Source: JAJPIG01 sp035531675 (lineage in GTDB: Bacteria; Desulfobacterota; Binatia; Binatales; Binataceae). From it: a stretch of 64,000 nt of DNA. The notes beneath the pieces are model-generated. The model saw only the letters and a list, made by a program, of their open reading frames with translations. It did not search any database and was not told the DNA's origin. The stretch is taken from assembly GCA_035531675.1 (NCBI GenBank), contig DATKSL010000006.1:1-64000 (forward strand). Reading direction: 5' to 3'. The position numbers were made by a program, and so were the translations under genes. How positions within the stretch are numbered: position 1 is the first letter of the stretch; the number at the start of each line of letters is the position of its first letter. Of this stretch, positions 32,367 through 41,438 are shown in pieces.

Positions 32367-34630
32367 CGACGCTTCTCCATCGCGCGCAAACCGGCATAGA
32401 CTTTCTCGGCCGTGACCGGCAAATCCATCAGGCGAACACCGACCGCATCGCATACCGCGTTGGCGATCGCGGCCGGCGGCGTCACGTTGCTCATTTCGCC
32501 AATCGCCTTGCCGGCAAACGGTCCCGGCCCGGTTGGACTCTCGACCAACACCGTCGATAGCTCGGGAATATCCATCGCGGTCGGCAGCTTGTAATCGCCC
32601 AGATGCGCGGTCGTCACTGCCCCATCGCGCACCTGCAGATGCTCGGTCATCGCCTGGCCGATACCCTGAATCAGGCCGCCTTCGATCTGACCCTGATGGG
32701 TCAGCGGGTTGATTATGGTGCCGACATCGTGCGCGGTTACGATTTTTCTAAGCCGCACCTGGCCGGTTTCACGATCGACTTCAACTTCCGCGACCTGCGC
32801 GGAGTAGCAGGTAACCTCGACCGGATGCCCGGCGACGTACGAGCCGGCGCGGGTCAGAGGCAATGCGGCATGCTCGGCGGCCCAACTCAGGAACGACTCC
32901 CAATCGAGCTCGCGACCGTCGCTGGCGATGAAGCGCCGCTCGCGCATCGCCACCTGCTCCGGCGCGCAATCGAGGCGGCGCGCGGCCAGCGCGATCAGCG
33001 CGCTTTTCACCTCGCGGGCCGCGACCAGCGTCGCCTGGCCGGCCATATGGGTCAGACGGCTGCCGCCCGCGCCGTCCTCCCATTCGGCGGTGTCGGTGTC
33101 GCCCTGTAGCACGACGACCTCGCCGAGCGGCGCCTGGAGCTCTTCGGCGACCATCTGGCCCAGCACCGTGAAGGAGCCGGTGCCGGTGTCGGCAGCGCCG
33201 GTGACCAGAGTCAGCGTGGAGTCGGCGTCGACCGTGAGCGTGGCGCCGGAGGTCCCGAACGCGCCGGTGGCCCGCTCGTACATCCCGATACCGTGTCCGA
33301 CGTTGGGCGGCTTCGGCGAGTTCCAGGCGGCGGCTTCGGCGGCGGCCATCAGGGTTTCGCGGCATCGGATATGCTGCCAGCGCTCGCCCATCGGCGACTC
33401 ATCGCCATCGATCAGCACGTTGCGCAATCGGAACTCGAGCGGATCGATGCTGAGTTCGCGCGCGATCATATCCATGTGACTCTCGATTGCGAAGGCGGTC
33501 TGCGGCGCTCCCGGCGCGCGATAGTGACCCCGGGGCACGGTGTTGGTGTAGACGCGCAACGCCTCGATTTCCATGTGCGGGATGCGATAGGGGCCGCTTG
33601 CCGCGTGCATTCCGCCATGGACGAAGTGCAGCGGAATAAACGCGCCGTAGGCTCCGCAGTTGAAGATCAGCTTCGCCTGATGGGCGGTGATGCGCCCGTC
33701 GCTGGTGACGCCAGTGCGAAAAGTGATCGAGGCCGAATGGCGCGGATTGCCGGCCGTGAGCTCCTCGGTATAGTTCATCACCATCTTCACCGGCCGGCCG
33801 CTGGCGCGGGCCAGGAAGTAGCACAGCGCGCAGTCCATCAAGGAGCCCTTGCCGCCGAAGTCGCCGCCGATCGAGGTAGAGTTCACGCGCACCCGATCCT
33901 CTTCGACGCCGAACGCCAGCGCGAGCTGACGGCGCGCGATGAAGGGCGCCTTATTGGAGATCCAGATATCGATCTTGCCGTCGCTTGCGATCGCGGCGGC
34001 GCAGGCATGCGGCTCGATATAACCCTGATGAACCGGCGGCACGAAAAAGCTGTGCTCGAAGGTCCGTGCGGCGTCGGCGAAACCGAGCTTGAGATCGCCG
34101 CGGCGAAAGAGGTTCTGCGAGCAGACGTTGGTAAACGGATGAAACTTGCTGTCGCCGCCGATCGGCGGTACCGGCGGATGCTCGTAGCGCTCGGCATGCT
34201 CGTGAAGGCGCGGCGCCTCCGCCCCCATCGCCTCCAGCGGATCGAACACCGCCGGCAGTTCCTCGTATTCGACTTCGATCAGGCGCACGGCGTCTTCCGC
34301 CGCCTCGGGCGTCTCAGCCGCGACCGCCGCCACCTTTTCGCCGATGAAGCGGACATGCTCCAGGGCCAGGACCGGGATATCGCGAAGAAAGCGGCCGATT
34401 CTCACCTCGGGCAGATCGGCCGCAGTCACCACCGCATGAACGCCGGGCAGCGCACGGGCCGCCGCCACATCGATCGAAACGATACGCGCGTGCGGAAACG
34501 GGCTGCGCAGCGTCTTCCCCCACAGCATCCCCGGCAGCGTCACATCCGCACTGTAGCGGGCGCGGCCGGTTACCTTGGCCGGACCCTCGACGTGGCCGGC
34601 GGCCTGGCCGATACTGCGCAGAATTCCCAT
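32363..34630 (-). CDS. Molybdenum hydroxylase large subunit (xanthine dehydrogenase family, Moco-binding)
   Basis: 755 residues with the aldehyde oxidase/xanthine dehydrogenase hammerhead domain (ARYSADVTLPGMLWGKTLRSPFPHARI) and two Moco domains: GGDFGGKGS, YRAPGAPQTAFAIE, GAADTGTGSF, and the C-terminal GEMSNVTPPAAIANAV with the catalytic Glu. The active-site loop reads HYRAPGAP and not the AYRCSFR of form I CO dehydrogenase, so CO oxidation is unlikely. It hydroxylates a carbon next to nitrogen or a carbonyl in a heterocycle or aromatic CoA ester. It is first in the operon; a 170-bp gap separates it from the divergent HpaB-type gene, suggesting shared regulation. Confidence 0.9.
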   Translation of the reverse strand: MGILRSIGQAAGHVEGPAKVTGRARYSADVTLPGMLWGKTLRSPFPHARIVSIDVAAARALPGVHAVVTAADLPEVRIGRFLRDIPVLALEHVRFIGEKVAAVAAETPEAAEDAVRLIEVEYEELPAVFDPLEAMGAEAPRLHEHAERYEHPPVPPIGGDSKFHPFTNVCSQNLFRRGDLKLGFADAARTFEHSFFVPPVHQGYIEPHACAAAIASDGKIDIWISNKAPFIARRQLALAFGVEEDRVRVNSTSIGGDFGGKGSLMDCALCYFLARASGRPVKMVMNYTEELTAGNPRHSASITFRTGVTSDGRITAHQAKLIFNCGAYGAFIPLHFVHGGMHAASGPYRIPHMEIEALRVYTNTVPRGHYRAPGAPQTAFAIESHMDMIARELSIDPLEFRLRNVLIDGDESPMGERWQHIRCRETLMAAAEAAAWNSPKPPNVGHGIGMYERATGAFGTSGATLTVDADSTLTLVTGAADTGTGSFTVLGQMVAEELQAPLGEVVVLQGDTDTAEWEDGAGGSRLTHMAGQATLVAAREVKSALIALAARRLDCAPEQVAMRERRFIASDGRELDWESFLSWAAEHAALPLTRAGSYVAGHPVEVTCYSAQVAEVEVDRETGQVRLRKIVTAHDVGTIINPLTHQGQIEGGLIQGIGQAMTEHLQVRDGAVTTAHLGDYKLPTAMDIPELSTVLVESPTGPGPFAGKAIGEMSNVTPPAAIANAVCDAVGVRLMDLPVTAEKVYAGLRAMEKRR

Positions 34631-34800
34631 GCTCGCTCCCCGATCCGGTTTGGTCTTGGATAACCGGCGAAATTCAGCTTGTAGCGCTATGGATTGGGAA
34701 TGACAAATGCGCCGCGCCGCGGTCGGCGTCGCTATCGCGTGGTGCGCGAATTCGATATTGATCGGCGGTCGAAAGCCTGAGTCATACGAGGTAACCGACG

Positions 34801-36231
34801 ATGGGCATCCGTACCGGTATGGAATTCATCGCAGGGCTGCGCGACGGCCGCACGGTTTTCGCCGCCGGCAAGCGCGTCGAGCTGGTGACCGACTATGCGC
34901 CGTTTCGCGGCGCGATCGCCTCGCTGGCTGCGCTCTACGATCTTCAGCACCAGCATCGGCCGGAACTGACGTTCCCCTCGCCGTCGAGCGGTGAACCGGT
35001 CGCGGCGGGTTACCTGATGGCGCAGACGGTCGAGCAGTTCGAATTCCGGATTCGCGCCGAGCAGATGCGCGCCGACTCCACCTTCGGCCTGATGGGGCGG
35101 ATGCCGGACTTTTGCAACGCGATGATTACCGATTTCGCCGGCGGCGCCGCCGACCTGGGCGCGCGCGATCGGCGCTTCGGCGAAAATATTACCAGGTATT
35201 ATGAGCACTGCTGCGAGCGCGACCTGTGCCTGACCCATACCCTGATCGATCCCCAGGTCGATCGCGCGCGTGGACCGGCCGAGCAGGACGATCCGTTCCT
35301 GACGCTGCGGCCGGTGCGGGAGACCGACCGCGGCGTGATCGTCCGTGGCGCCAAGATGCTGGCGACGCTCGGGCCGCTCGCCGACGAACTGCTGGTCGGC
35401 CCATTCCTGCCGCGCCGGCCGGGCGAAGAGGATTACGCGTTGTGCTTCGCGATTCCGTGTGCGACGCCGGGATTGAAATTCATCTGCCGGGAACCGTACG
35501 ACCACGGCCGCAGCGAATTCGATCGCCCGCTGACCTCGCATTACGACGAGCAGGACGCGCTGGCGATCTTCGAGGACGTGCTGGTGCCGTGGGAGCGAGT
35601 GTTCATCTATCGCGATATCGAGATCTACAACACCATCACCACCCGCCGGCTGGGCTATACGCAGTTGCAGGCCTGTATCCGCGGCCTGGCGAAGCTCAAG
35701 TTCCTGGCCGGTCTCGCCTGTCATGTCGCCGAGGCGATCGGCCGCAACGAGGCGGTGCACGTCCGCGCCCAGCTCGGCGAACTGATCGCCAATGTCGAGC
35801 TGGTCAGCGGACTGGTGCGGGCCGGAGCACAGGAAGTGGCGCAGGCCAAGGCCGATCTGACCCCGCCGCGCGCAATCTCGGCGACCTTATGGGTGCTGAT
35901 TCCGCAGGCGCAGGTTCGCGCGATCCAGGTGATTCGCGAACTGAGCGGCAGCGGGCTTATAATGACGCCCACAGAGGAGGACTTCGCCAACCCCGAAATC
36001 GCGACTTACCTGGAAAAGTACCTGCGCGGCAAGCAGCTCGCGGCGCGCGACCGGGTGCAGTTGTTCAAGCTTGCGTGGGACCTGATCGGCGAGCCATTCG
36101 GCAGCCGCCAGTTTCAGTATGAATGGTTTTACGCGGGCGATCCGTACTTCACGCGCGGGCGCTTTTACAGCTTGCCGATAGTCCAGGAGTATAAGGAAAT
36201 CGTCACGCGCCTGCTGCATCGCAAGCCCTAG
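34801..36231 (+). CDS. 4-Hydroxyphenylacetate 3-hydroxylase (HpaB) family flavin monooxygenase
   Basis: 476 residues with the HpaB N-terminal and acyl-CoA-dehydrogenase-like C-terminal domains. Seen: the opening GIRTGMEFIAGLRDGRTVFAAGKRV, RPVRETDRGVIVRGAKMLATLGPLADE, YDEQDALAIFEDVLVPWERVF and SGSGLIMTPTEEDFANPE. The family uses FADH2 from a partner reductase to ortho-hydroxylate phenols, or performs ring or C-N chemistry (some are dehydratases). No reductase gene (HpaC) is in the window. It is followed 50 bp later by an LLM oxidoreductase on the same strand. Confidence 0.9.
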   Translation: MGIRTGMEFIAGLRDGRTVFAAGKRVELVTDYAPFRGAIASLAALYDLQHQHRPELTFPSPSSGEPVAAGYLMAQTVEQFEFRIRAEQMRADSTFGLMGRMPDFCNAMITDFAGGAADLGARDRRFGENITRYYEHCCERDLCLTHTLIDPQVDRARGPAEQDDPFLTLRPVRETDRGVIVRGAKMLATLGPLADELLVGPFLPRRPGEEDYALCFAIPCATPGLKFICREPYDHGRSEFDRPLTSHYDEQDALAIFEDVLVPWERVFIYRDIEIYNTITTRRLGYTQLQACIRGLAKLKFLAGLACHVAEAIGRNEAVHVRAQLGELIANVELVSGLVRAGAQEVAQAKADLTPPRAISATLWVLIPQAQVRAIQVIRELSGSGLIMTPTEEDFANPEIATYLEKYLRGKQLAARDRVQLFKLAWDLIGEPFGSRQFQYEWFYAGDPYFTRGRFYSLPIVQEYKEIVTRLLHRKP

Positions 36232-36281
36232 AACGATATGCGGCGGGGCAATCAAAAGTCCGCTGCCGCGCGAGGATAGTC

Positions 36282-37325
36282 ATGAAAGCAAGTTTTTTTG
36301 CCAGTGTGCCTTATACCGACGAAGTAGCGAGCAGGGATTGGCCGGCGCCGCCGATGCTTTGCGATCGGGGAGCCGGCATCAGGACCATGAGCCGGGCCAT
36401 GGAGCAGGCGCTGTTCGCCGAAGAACTGGGCTTTGACTGGGTCAGCGTTTCGGAGCATCACTATTCGCCCCGGATCGTCATGCCGAGTCCGATGATCTTT
36501 GCCGCTGCGCTTACGCAAAAGCTAAAGCGGGCCAGGATCGCTCTGCTCGGCCCGCTGCTGCCGCTCACCAATCCGATTCGTGTGGCCGAGGAGCTGGCGA
36601 TGCTCGACGCGATGAGCGAGGGCCGTATCGTGGTGCTTTTCCTGCGCGGCACGCCCAACGAGATTTTGACTTATCGCAATAATCCCGACGAGTCGCGCGA
36701 GGTAACCCAGGAGGGCGTCGAGCTGATCCTGCGGGCCTGGACCGAGCCTCAGCCGTTCGGATGGGAAGGGCGCTATTTCAAGTACCGGACGGTTTCGGTA
36801 TGGCCGCGCACCGTGCAGGAGCCCCATCCCAAGGTCTTCACTTCCGGCAACAGTCCGGATTCGGTGCGCTTCGCGGCGCGCCATCGTATCGGGCTCGCGA
36901 TGTCATTTCTGCCGCTGTCGGCGATCAAGCAGCGTGTGCAGTTGTATCGCGAGGAGGCCGCCAAGGAGGGCTGGGAGCCGACCGCCGACGACGTACTCTA
37001 TCGGTTCTTCGCGCATGTCGCCGAGAGCGATGAAGAGGCGGCCAGAAACATCGGCCAAGTCAAGGTGGATCTGCGCAAGGTCTTCAATATCAATCAGAAC
37101 GTGGTCGAGGCGGTGACCGGCAACCGTCCGGAAATGCGCGAGATCGATGGGCCCTTCCTGTGCGGCGGTCCGGCGACGGTGGTCGATCAGATCGCAGAGC
37201 TGCGCGAATGCGGGGTCGGCAACATGGACCTGTCATTCACCTGGCCGGGCGTTTCCCATCCGCAGCAACTCCGTTCGATGGAGTGCGTCGGCAAAAGCGT
37301 GCTACCGCAGATTCGCGGCCTTTGA
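36282..37325 (+). CDS. LLM-class flavin-dependent oxidoreductase (first of three)
   Basis: 347 residues of the bacterial luciferase TIM-barrel family. Seen: FAEELGFDWVSVSEHHYSPRIVMPSPMIFAAAL (the SEHH motif), RIALLGPLLPLTNPIRVAEELAMLDAMSEGR, and GTPNEILTYR. Reduced FMN or F420 dependent monooxygenation or dehydrogenation is expected; I cannot tell which cofactor. ATG 36282 follows GAGGATAGTC. It is probably in one operon with the HpaB-type gene before it and the hydrolase after it. Confidence 0.88.
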   Translation: MKASFFASVPYTDEVASRDWPAPPMLCDRGAGIRTMSRAMEQALFAEELGFDWVSVSEHHYSPRIVMPSPMIFAAALTQKLKRARIALLGPLLPLTNPIRVAEELAMLDAMSEGRIVVLFLRGTPNEILTYRNNPDESREVTQEGVELILRAWTEPQPFGWEGRYFKYRTVSVWPRTVQEPHPKVFTSGNSPDSVRFAARHRIGLAMSFLPLSAIKQRVQLYREEAAKEGWEPTADDVLYRFFAHVAESDEEAARNIGQVKVDLRKVFNINQNVVEAVTGNRPEMREIDGPFLCGGPATVVDQIAELRECGVGNMDLSFTWPGVSHPQQLRSMECVGKSVLPQIRGL

Positions 37326-37358
37326 AATTCGAGTTACCAGCACAAGGAGTTCAGACGG

Positions 37359-38000
37359 ATGGCCCAGGCCAAGCAGATTGATCCGCTCGTATCGAAAAGA
37401 ACCATCGAGGTGGATGGCGTCGGCCTCGAGATCCGGGAAGCCGGTAAGGGCCGCCCGCTGGTGGTGCTCAGCGCCGGTGAGCAAGCGCAGCTCGATCCGT
37501 TCCTGAACGGCCTCGGCGCACGCAACCGCCTGTTCATGATCGACCTGGCGGGCGCCGGTGCGACGGCCGAGCGCGATCTGGCGCGGTGCGTTTCGCAAGG
37601 CCTGGCCCGGCTCGGACTCGATCGCTTCAGCGTGATCGGAGTGTCGCGCGGCGCGCCGATCGCGCTGGCGCTGGCCATCGCCGCACCCCAACAGGTCGAT
37701 AAGCTTATCCTGCTGGCGCCGCCGCCATGGTCAGGGCGCGACGAGGATCTGCGCGCCGGCCTGCCAGAGATCGAGGCGCCGACGCTGGTGCTGGTCGGTA
37801 CGCGCGACCGCTCCGGCGCGGCGGCAACCGCCCGCGTGCTGAAAGAGAAAATCAGCGCCTGCCAACTGCTGTTGATCTATGACACCAGCGAGACGATCGC
37901 CGTCGATCGGCCCACTGCCTGCCTGTCGCCGATCGACGAATTTCTCGATCGCGGCGTGGAATTCGTCGTCTGCCACGAGAGCCAGATAATCCAGCACTGA
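37359..38000 (+). CDS. Short alpha/beta hydrolase-like protein
   Basis: 213 residues, shorter than typical alpha/beta hydrolases (about 260-300). The nucleophile elbow GVSRGAP (Ser near residue 95) and the strand APTLVLVGTRDRSG with the acid are visible. The cap region is almost absent and the last segment (VEFVVCHESQIIQH) has His residues but not in the canonical context. It may be a compact hydrolase or one that has lost activity. ATG 37359 is preceded by AAGGAG. Function unknown; it is adjacent to two LLM oxidoreductases, one on each strand. Confidence 0.75.
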   Translation: MAQAKQIDPLVSKRTIEVDGVGLEIREAGKGRPLVVLSAGEQAQLDPFLNGLGARNRLFMIDLAGAGATAERDLARCVSQGLARLGLDRFSVIGVSRGAPIALALAIAAPQQVDKLILLAPPPWSGRDEDLRAGLPEIEAPTLVLVGTRDRSGAAATARVLKEKISACQLLLIYDTSETIAVDRPTACLSPIDEFLDRGVEFVVCHESQIIQH

Positions 38001-38032
38001 AGCGACCGACCACAGCCAGCGCGGCCACGGTC

Positions 38033-39070
38033 TCAGCGCCGGGTGAACTGGGGCATCACCTTGCTCGCGAACAGATCGAATGAGCGGCGCGTATCGAGCG
38101 CCGTCAGACCGCCCCAGGCGAACGACAGGATGACGTAGTCGGGGTCGGTGGTTTCGATATGCGAGGCCAGTTGATCGATCACCGAGGCGGGCGAGCCGAC
38201 GATCGCGATACCGCGCTTGACGGCGACCTCGAGGTCGTCGGTATGCGCGATCCATTTGACGCCGTTGTCGCTCCACAGCTTTTCAGTGTTGTTGTAGTAG
38301 GTACGCCAGGCGGCCTCGCCAATTGAGCGCGCTTCGCGATCGCTATCGGCGACGAAGAAATGACGCTGGATGCCGACCTTGGGAGGGATATGCGGATTGG
38401 CGTTTTGACGCTCGTCTACTCCGCGGGCGCGAGCCTCGCGATACAAACCGGCCAAACGGCCGATATTCTCGGTCTGGCCGATGAACACCACGTTCATGCC
38501 ATGTTGCGCCGCGAAGGTGCCGCTCTCCTCGCTGTTGGCGCCGTACCAGAAGCCCGGATTCGGAGTCTGCAGCGGCCGCAATTCCATCGGCACGTTTTCC
38601 ATCGTATAGAAGCGGCCGTGATGGAGTAGTCGCGGGCTGCGCAAGCCCTTGAGCACTACCTCCAGCGCCTCCTGGAAGCGGGCGCGTCCTTCGAGGATCG
38701 GAATCCCGAACAGCGCCAACTCGAACGGCGAGATGCCGCGTCCCACGCCGACCTCGAGTCGGCCTCCGCAAAGATGGTCAAGCGTACAGATTTCTTCGAT
38801 CAGACGAATCGGATGGTAAAAGGGCAGCAGGTAAACCAGCGGTCCCAGCCGGATTTTCGCGGTCCGCACGGCCATCGCGGCGAGCAGCAGGTTTTGCGAC
38901 GGCGCCATCGAGAGCGGGGTAAAATGATGCTCGGCGACGTGGTATCCCCAAATCCCGGCGCGCTCGGCCTCTTCGACCAATGCCAGCCGCTCCTGGAAGA
39001 GCTGATGCAGCGACTCGTTACCGCTGGTGCGCTCGACATGATCGAAGATTCCGAACTTGATCTCTCGCAC
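38033..39070 (-). CDS. LLM-class flavin-dependent oxidoreductase (second of three)
   Basis: 345 residues. LLM signatures: KFGIFDHVERTSGN at the start, GIWGYHVAEHHFTPLSMAPSQNLLLAAMAVRT and LGPLVYLLPFYHPIRLIEEICTLDHLCGGRLEVGVGRGISPFE. It resembles the other two LLM proteins here but is not a recent duplicate. It is convergent with the alpha/beta hydrolase gene. Substrate and flavin type are unknown. Confidence 0.88.
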   Translation of the reverse strand: MREIKFGIFDHVERTSGNESLHQLFQERLALVEEAERAGIWGYHVAEHHFTPLSMAPSQNLLLAAMAVRTAKIRLGPLVYLLPFYHPIRLIEEICTLDHLCGGRLEVGVGRGISPFELALFGIPILEGRARFQEALEVVLKGLRSPRLLHHGRFYTMENVPMELRPLQTPNPGFWYGANSEESGTFAAQHGMNVVFIGQTENIGRLAGLYREARARGVDERQNANPHIPPKVGIQRHFFVADSDREARSIGEAAWRTYYNNTEKLWSDNGVKWIAHTDDLEVAVKRGIAIVGSPASVIDQLASHIETTDPDYVILSFAWGGLTALDTRRSFDLFASKVMPQFTRR

Positions 39071-39152
39071 AGTTCTCCCCTCAGGACCTTGCGGGCCCTC
39101 CCGTGACCAGGCGCGAAATATTCTGCTGGCCTGCCGATGATCGTGTGGTCGA

Positions 39153-39428
39153 TCAGTCGAGCGGGAAGACTTTGCGAAACGGCTTGATCTCGATTCGCTC
39201 GAGCACGCCGCCCTTCATGAACGGATCGTTGGCGAAGTACTCCTTGACCGCCGCCTCGCTCTCCATATCAACCACGATCAGCATCCCGCTGCCGTCCGTG
39301 AAAGGTCCGCCCAGCAGCAACTTGCGCTGGTCGAGCAGTTGGCGAACGTGGGCCAGATGCGGCTCTCTAAGCTTGAGCCGCAGCTCGGCGACATTGGGTT
39401 TGTCCTGTCCGATAATCGCAAAAAGCAT
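39153..39428 (-). CDS. YciI family protein
   Basis: 91 residues with the ferredoxin-like YciI fold: MLFAIIGQDKPN, REPHLAHVRQLLDQRKLLLGGPFTDGSGMLIVVD and the ending YFANDPFMKGGVLERIEIKPFRKVF. The conserved His (HLAH) and Asp (NDPF) pair are in place. Family members often ride in aromatic catabolic clusters as small lyases or isomerases (5-chloromuconolactone dehalogenase is one). It precedes, on the opposite strand, the TenA-like gene. Confidence 0.88.
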   Translation of the reverse strand: MLFAIIGQDKPNVAELRLKLREPHLAHVRQLLDQRKLLLGGPFTDGSGMLIVVDMESEAAVKEYFANDPFMKGGVLERIEIKPFRKVFPLD

Positions 39429-39504
39429 AGCCTACTCCTCATCGAATCCTTGCGCATAAACGTTGCGCTTTTCAAGGCCAGGGATGTAGCGAATACGGAC
39501 CCCC

Positions 39505-39533
39505 TTGACAGATTTACCTGATTGCAGGATTTA
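39505..39533 (+). promoter_or_regulatory. Probable promoter of the TenA-like gene
   Basis: TTGACA (39505-39510), 17-nt spacer, GATTTA (39528-39533). The -35 is perfect and the -10 is weak. GATTTAC occurs twice, 10 bp apart. AAGGAG follows 6 nt before the ATG at 39561. Confidence 0.45.
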
Positions 39534-39560
39534 CGGAAGTAACCAACCAAGGAGAGTGCT

Positions 39561-40241
39561 ATGGACAGGGCGACTTTCATGGCGGAGATCAAGAAACTCG
39601 TCTCCGAGCACAATCTGGTTAATCATCCGTATATCGAGCTGGTCAGCAAGGGCAAAGCCAGCCGCGAACAACTCAAGGGCTATCCGATCGAGCACTATGC
39701 CATGACCGTCAAGGACTCCGCGCCGCTGAGCGCGCTCGCCTATCTCAAGATTCGCGAGCTCGACCTCGAAGCCGCGGAGCACGCCGCGCAAAGTTTCGCC
39801 GAGGAAGCGCTCGGCACCTTCAGCCACAGCGCCAGCCATACCCAGTTGCTCTTCGAGATGTGGGAGCAGGCACTCGGACTCCCGCGCCAGCAACTGATTA
39901 AGTCCGTCGGTTCAGAGGATTCGCGCGCCGCCAACGCCTTGTTCTACCGGATTGCCTACTTGAAGCCGCGCTTCCTCGGTACCTTCGGCCTGGCCGAGGG
40001 CATGGAAGTGTACGCCTACAAGAAGCTGATGATCGGACTCGAAGAGCATTATGGGATGAAGGCCGCGGATCTGCGCTTTCTGGATGTCCATTACGAGGCC
40101 GACAAGGATCATAGCGAGACCGGGCATTGGCTTATCGATCGCCTAGTGACCGGGACCGGTCTCGAAGAGGAATTTCTGGCCGAAGCCAGAACCTTGATGC
40201 GCTTCTTCTGGAAAGGGTTCGATTCGATGATGACCGTCTGA
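39561..40241 (+). CDS. TenA/PqqC-fold protein (heme-oxygenase-like family), second copy
   Basis: 226 residues, helical. Landmarks are HNLVNHPYIELVSKG, QLKGYPIEHYAMT, SFAEEALGTFSHSASHTQLL, and YGMKAADLRFLDVHYEADKDHSETG. The Glu-Glu ... His and His-x-Glu-x-Asp-x-Asp-His pattern fits metal binding in the iron-containing redox enzyme/HDO group. It is distinct from, but of the same fold as, the gene at 24045-24821 and the true PqqC. The product is not predictable. Confidence 0.78.
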   Translation: MDRATFMAEIKKLVSEHNLVNHPYIELVSKGKASREQLKGYPIEHYAMTVKDSAPLSALAYLKIRELDLEAAEHAAQSFAEEALGTFSHSASHTQLLFEMWEQALGLPRQQLIKSVGSEDSRAANALFYRIAYLKPRFLGTFGLAEGMEVYAYKKLMIGLEEHYGMKAADLRFLDVHYEADKDHSETGHWLIDRLVTGTGLEEEFLAEARTLMRFFWKGFDSMMTV

Positions 40242-40253
40242 GCGCGCGATGCG

Positions 40254-41381
40254 TCAGGCGGCGAAACGCGCCGGCGAGAGCAGCCGCTCGTTCACTCCGG
40301 CATCAGCCAGTTCCGCCGGCACGCCGTGTCCAGCAGCCAGGCTCGCGCACAGCCGGCCCATCGCCGGCGAGGTTTCGATTCCGTAGCCGCCTTGCCCCGC
40401 GAGCCAGAAGAAGCCAGCGACCTCTGGATCGTAACCGACCACCGGAATTCCGTCGGCGACGAATGACCTGAGCCCCGCCCAGCGCCGGATGATGTGGCTA
40501 ACCGGCAGGCGCGCTGCGGCCTGAATGCGCTCGACCGCGATCGCGACGTCGAGGTCATCCGGAGTCACGTCGCACGGCTCCATCGGCGTCTCGTCGGCGG
40601 GTGAAGCAAGAATCCGCCCAGCATCGGGTTTGAAATAGAACGTCTCGCCGACGTCGTGAACCGACGGCCATCCATGCAGGTCGGCGCCGGCTGGCGGATC
40701 GAAGATAAACGCAGTGCGGCGCTTGGGAACCAGCCCGACCGGGCGCGCCCCGGCAAGCGTCGCGATCCGATCGCACCACGCGCCGGCAGCGTTGACGATG
40801 ACCGGCGCCGAGAACTCGCCGACCGCTGTGGAAGCCGTCCAGAGACCGCCCCGGTAATCGAGTCCGCGCAACTCCGCGTCAGTCATCAGCGTGCCGCCGC
40901 GACTTCTAAGGCCGCGCAGGTAGCCGTAATGGACAGCGTGCACGTCGATATCCATGGCTTCCGGATCGAGCACCGCGCCGGCCACGTAATCCTCGCGCAG
41001 CACGGGGACCATCGCCCGCGCGTGATGTGCGTCAATGCGCTGGACGGCGCCGACGGTTCTGGCGGATTCCTCGGCGCATCGTTCCAGCGCCTCAGCCTGA
41101 TCGACGCGCCCGATGAACATGATTCCGCGCTCCGTCAGCAGCGGTCCATCGGCGAAATGGTCGGGCGGATTCAGAAAGAATGATTTGCTGGCACGCGTGA
41201 TGGCCCGTACCGCGTCGGGGCCGTGGGTTTGCACGTAGAGGGCCGCCGACCTGCCGGTTGAATGGTAGCCGGGATGCGACTCGCGCTCGAGCAGCAGCAC
41301 GCGCGCATCGGTCGAGAGCGCGAAGCCGGCGGAGGCACCGGCGATGCCGGCTCCGACCACGATGAAATCGTAACGCTCCAC
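40254..41381 (-). CDS. FAD-dependent oxidoreductase, D-amino acid oxidase/glycine oxidase (DAO) type
   Basis: 375 residues. N-terminal ADP-binding motif VVGAGIAGASAGFAL (8-22), SATxx-like HSTGRSAALYVQTHG, and VIVNAAGAWCD. The C-terminus carries IIRRWAGLRSFVADGIPVVGYD and QGGYGIETSPAMGRL, typical of DAO enzymes. It oxidises a C-N (or C-C) bond with oxygen or a quinone as acceptor. Arg in RSAALY and the GGYG loop bind FAD. The amine or hydroxyacid substrate is unknown. Confidence 0.9.
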   Translation of the reverse strand: MERYDFIVVGAGIAGASAGFALSTDARVLLLERESHPGYHSTGRSAALYVQTHGPDAVRAITRASKSFFLNPPDHFADGPLLTERGIMFIGRVDQAEALERCAEESARTVGAVQRIDAHHARAMVPVLREDYVAGAVLDPEAMDIDVHAVHYGYLRGLRSRGGTLMTDAELRGLDYRGGLWTASTAVGEFSAPVIVNAAGAWCDRIATLAGARPVGLVPKRRTAFIFDPPAGADLHGWPSVHDVGETFYFKPDAGRILASPADETPMEPCDVTPDDLDVAIAVERIQAAARLPVSHIIRRWAGLRSFVADGIPVVGYDPEVAGFFWLAGQGGYGIETSPAMGRLCASLAAGHGVPAELADAGVNERLLSPARFAA

Positions 41382-41438
41382 TGGTCTACTCCGCGCGACA
41401 GGTCCGGACTTTGCGCCGCCCGCGAGCGCGCGGAATCT

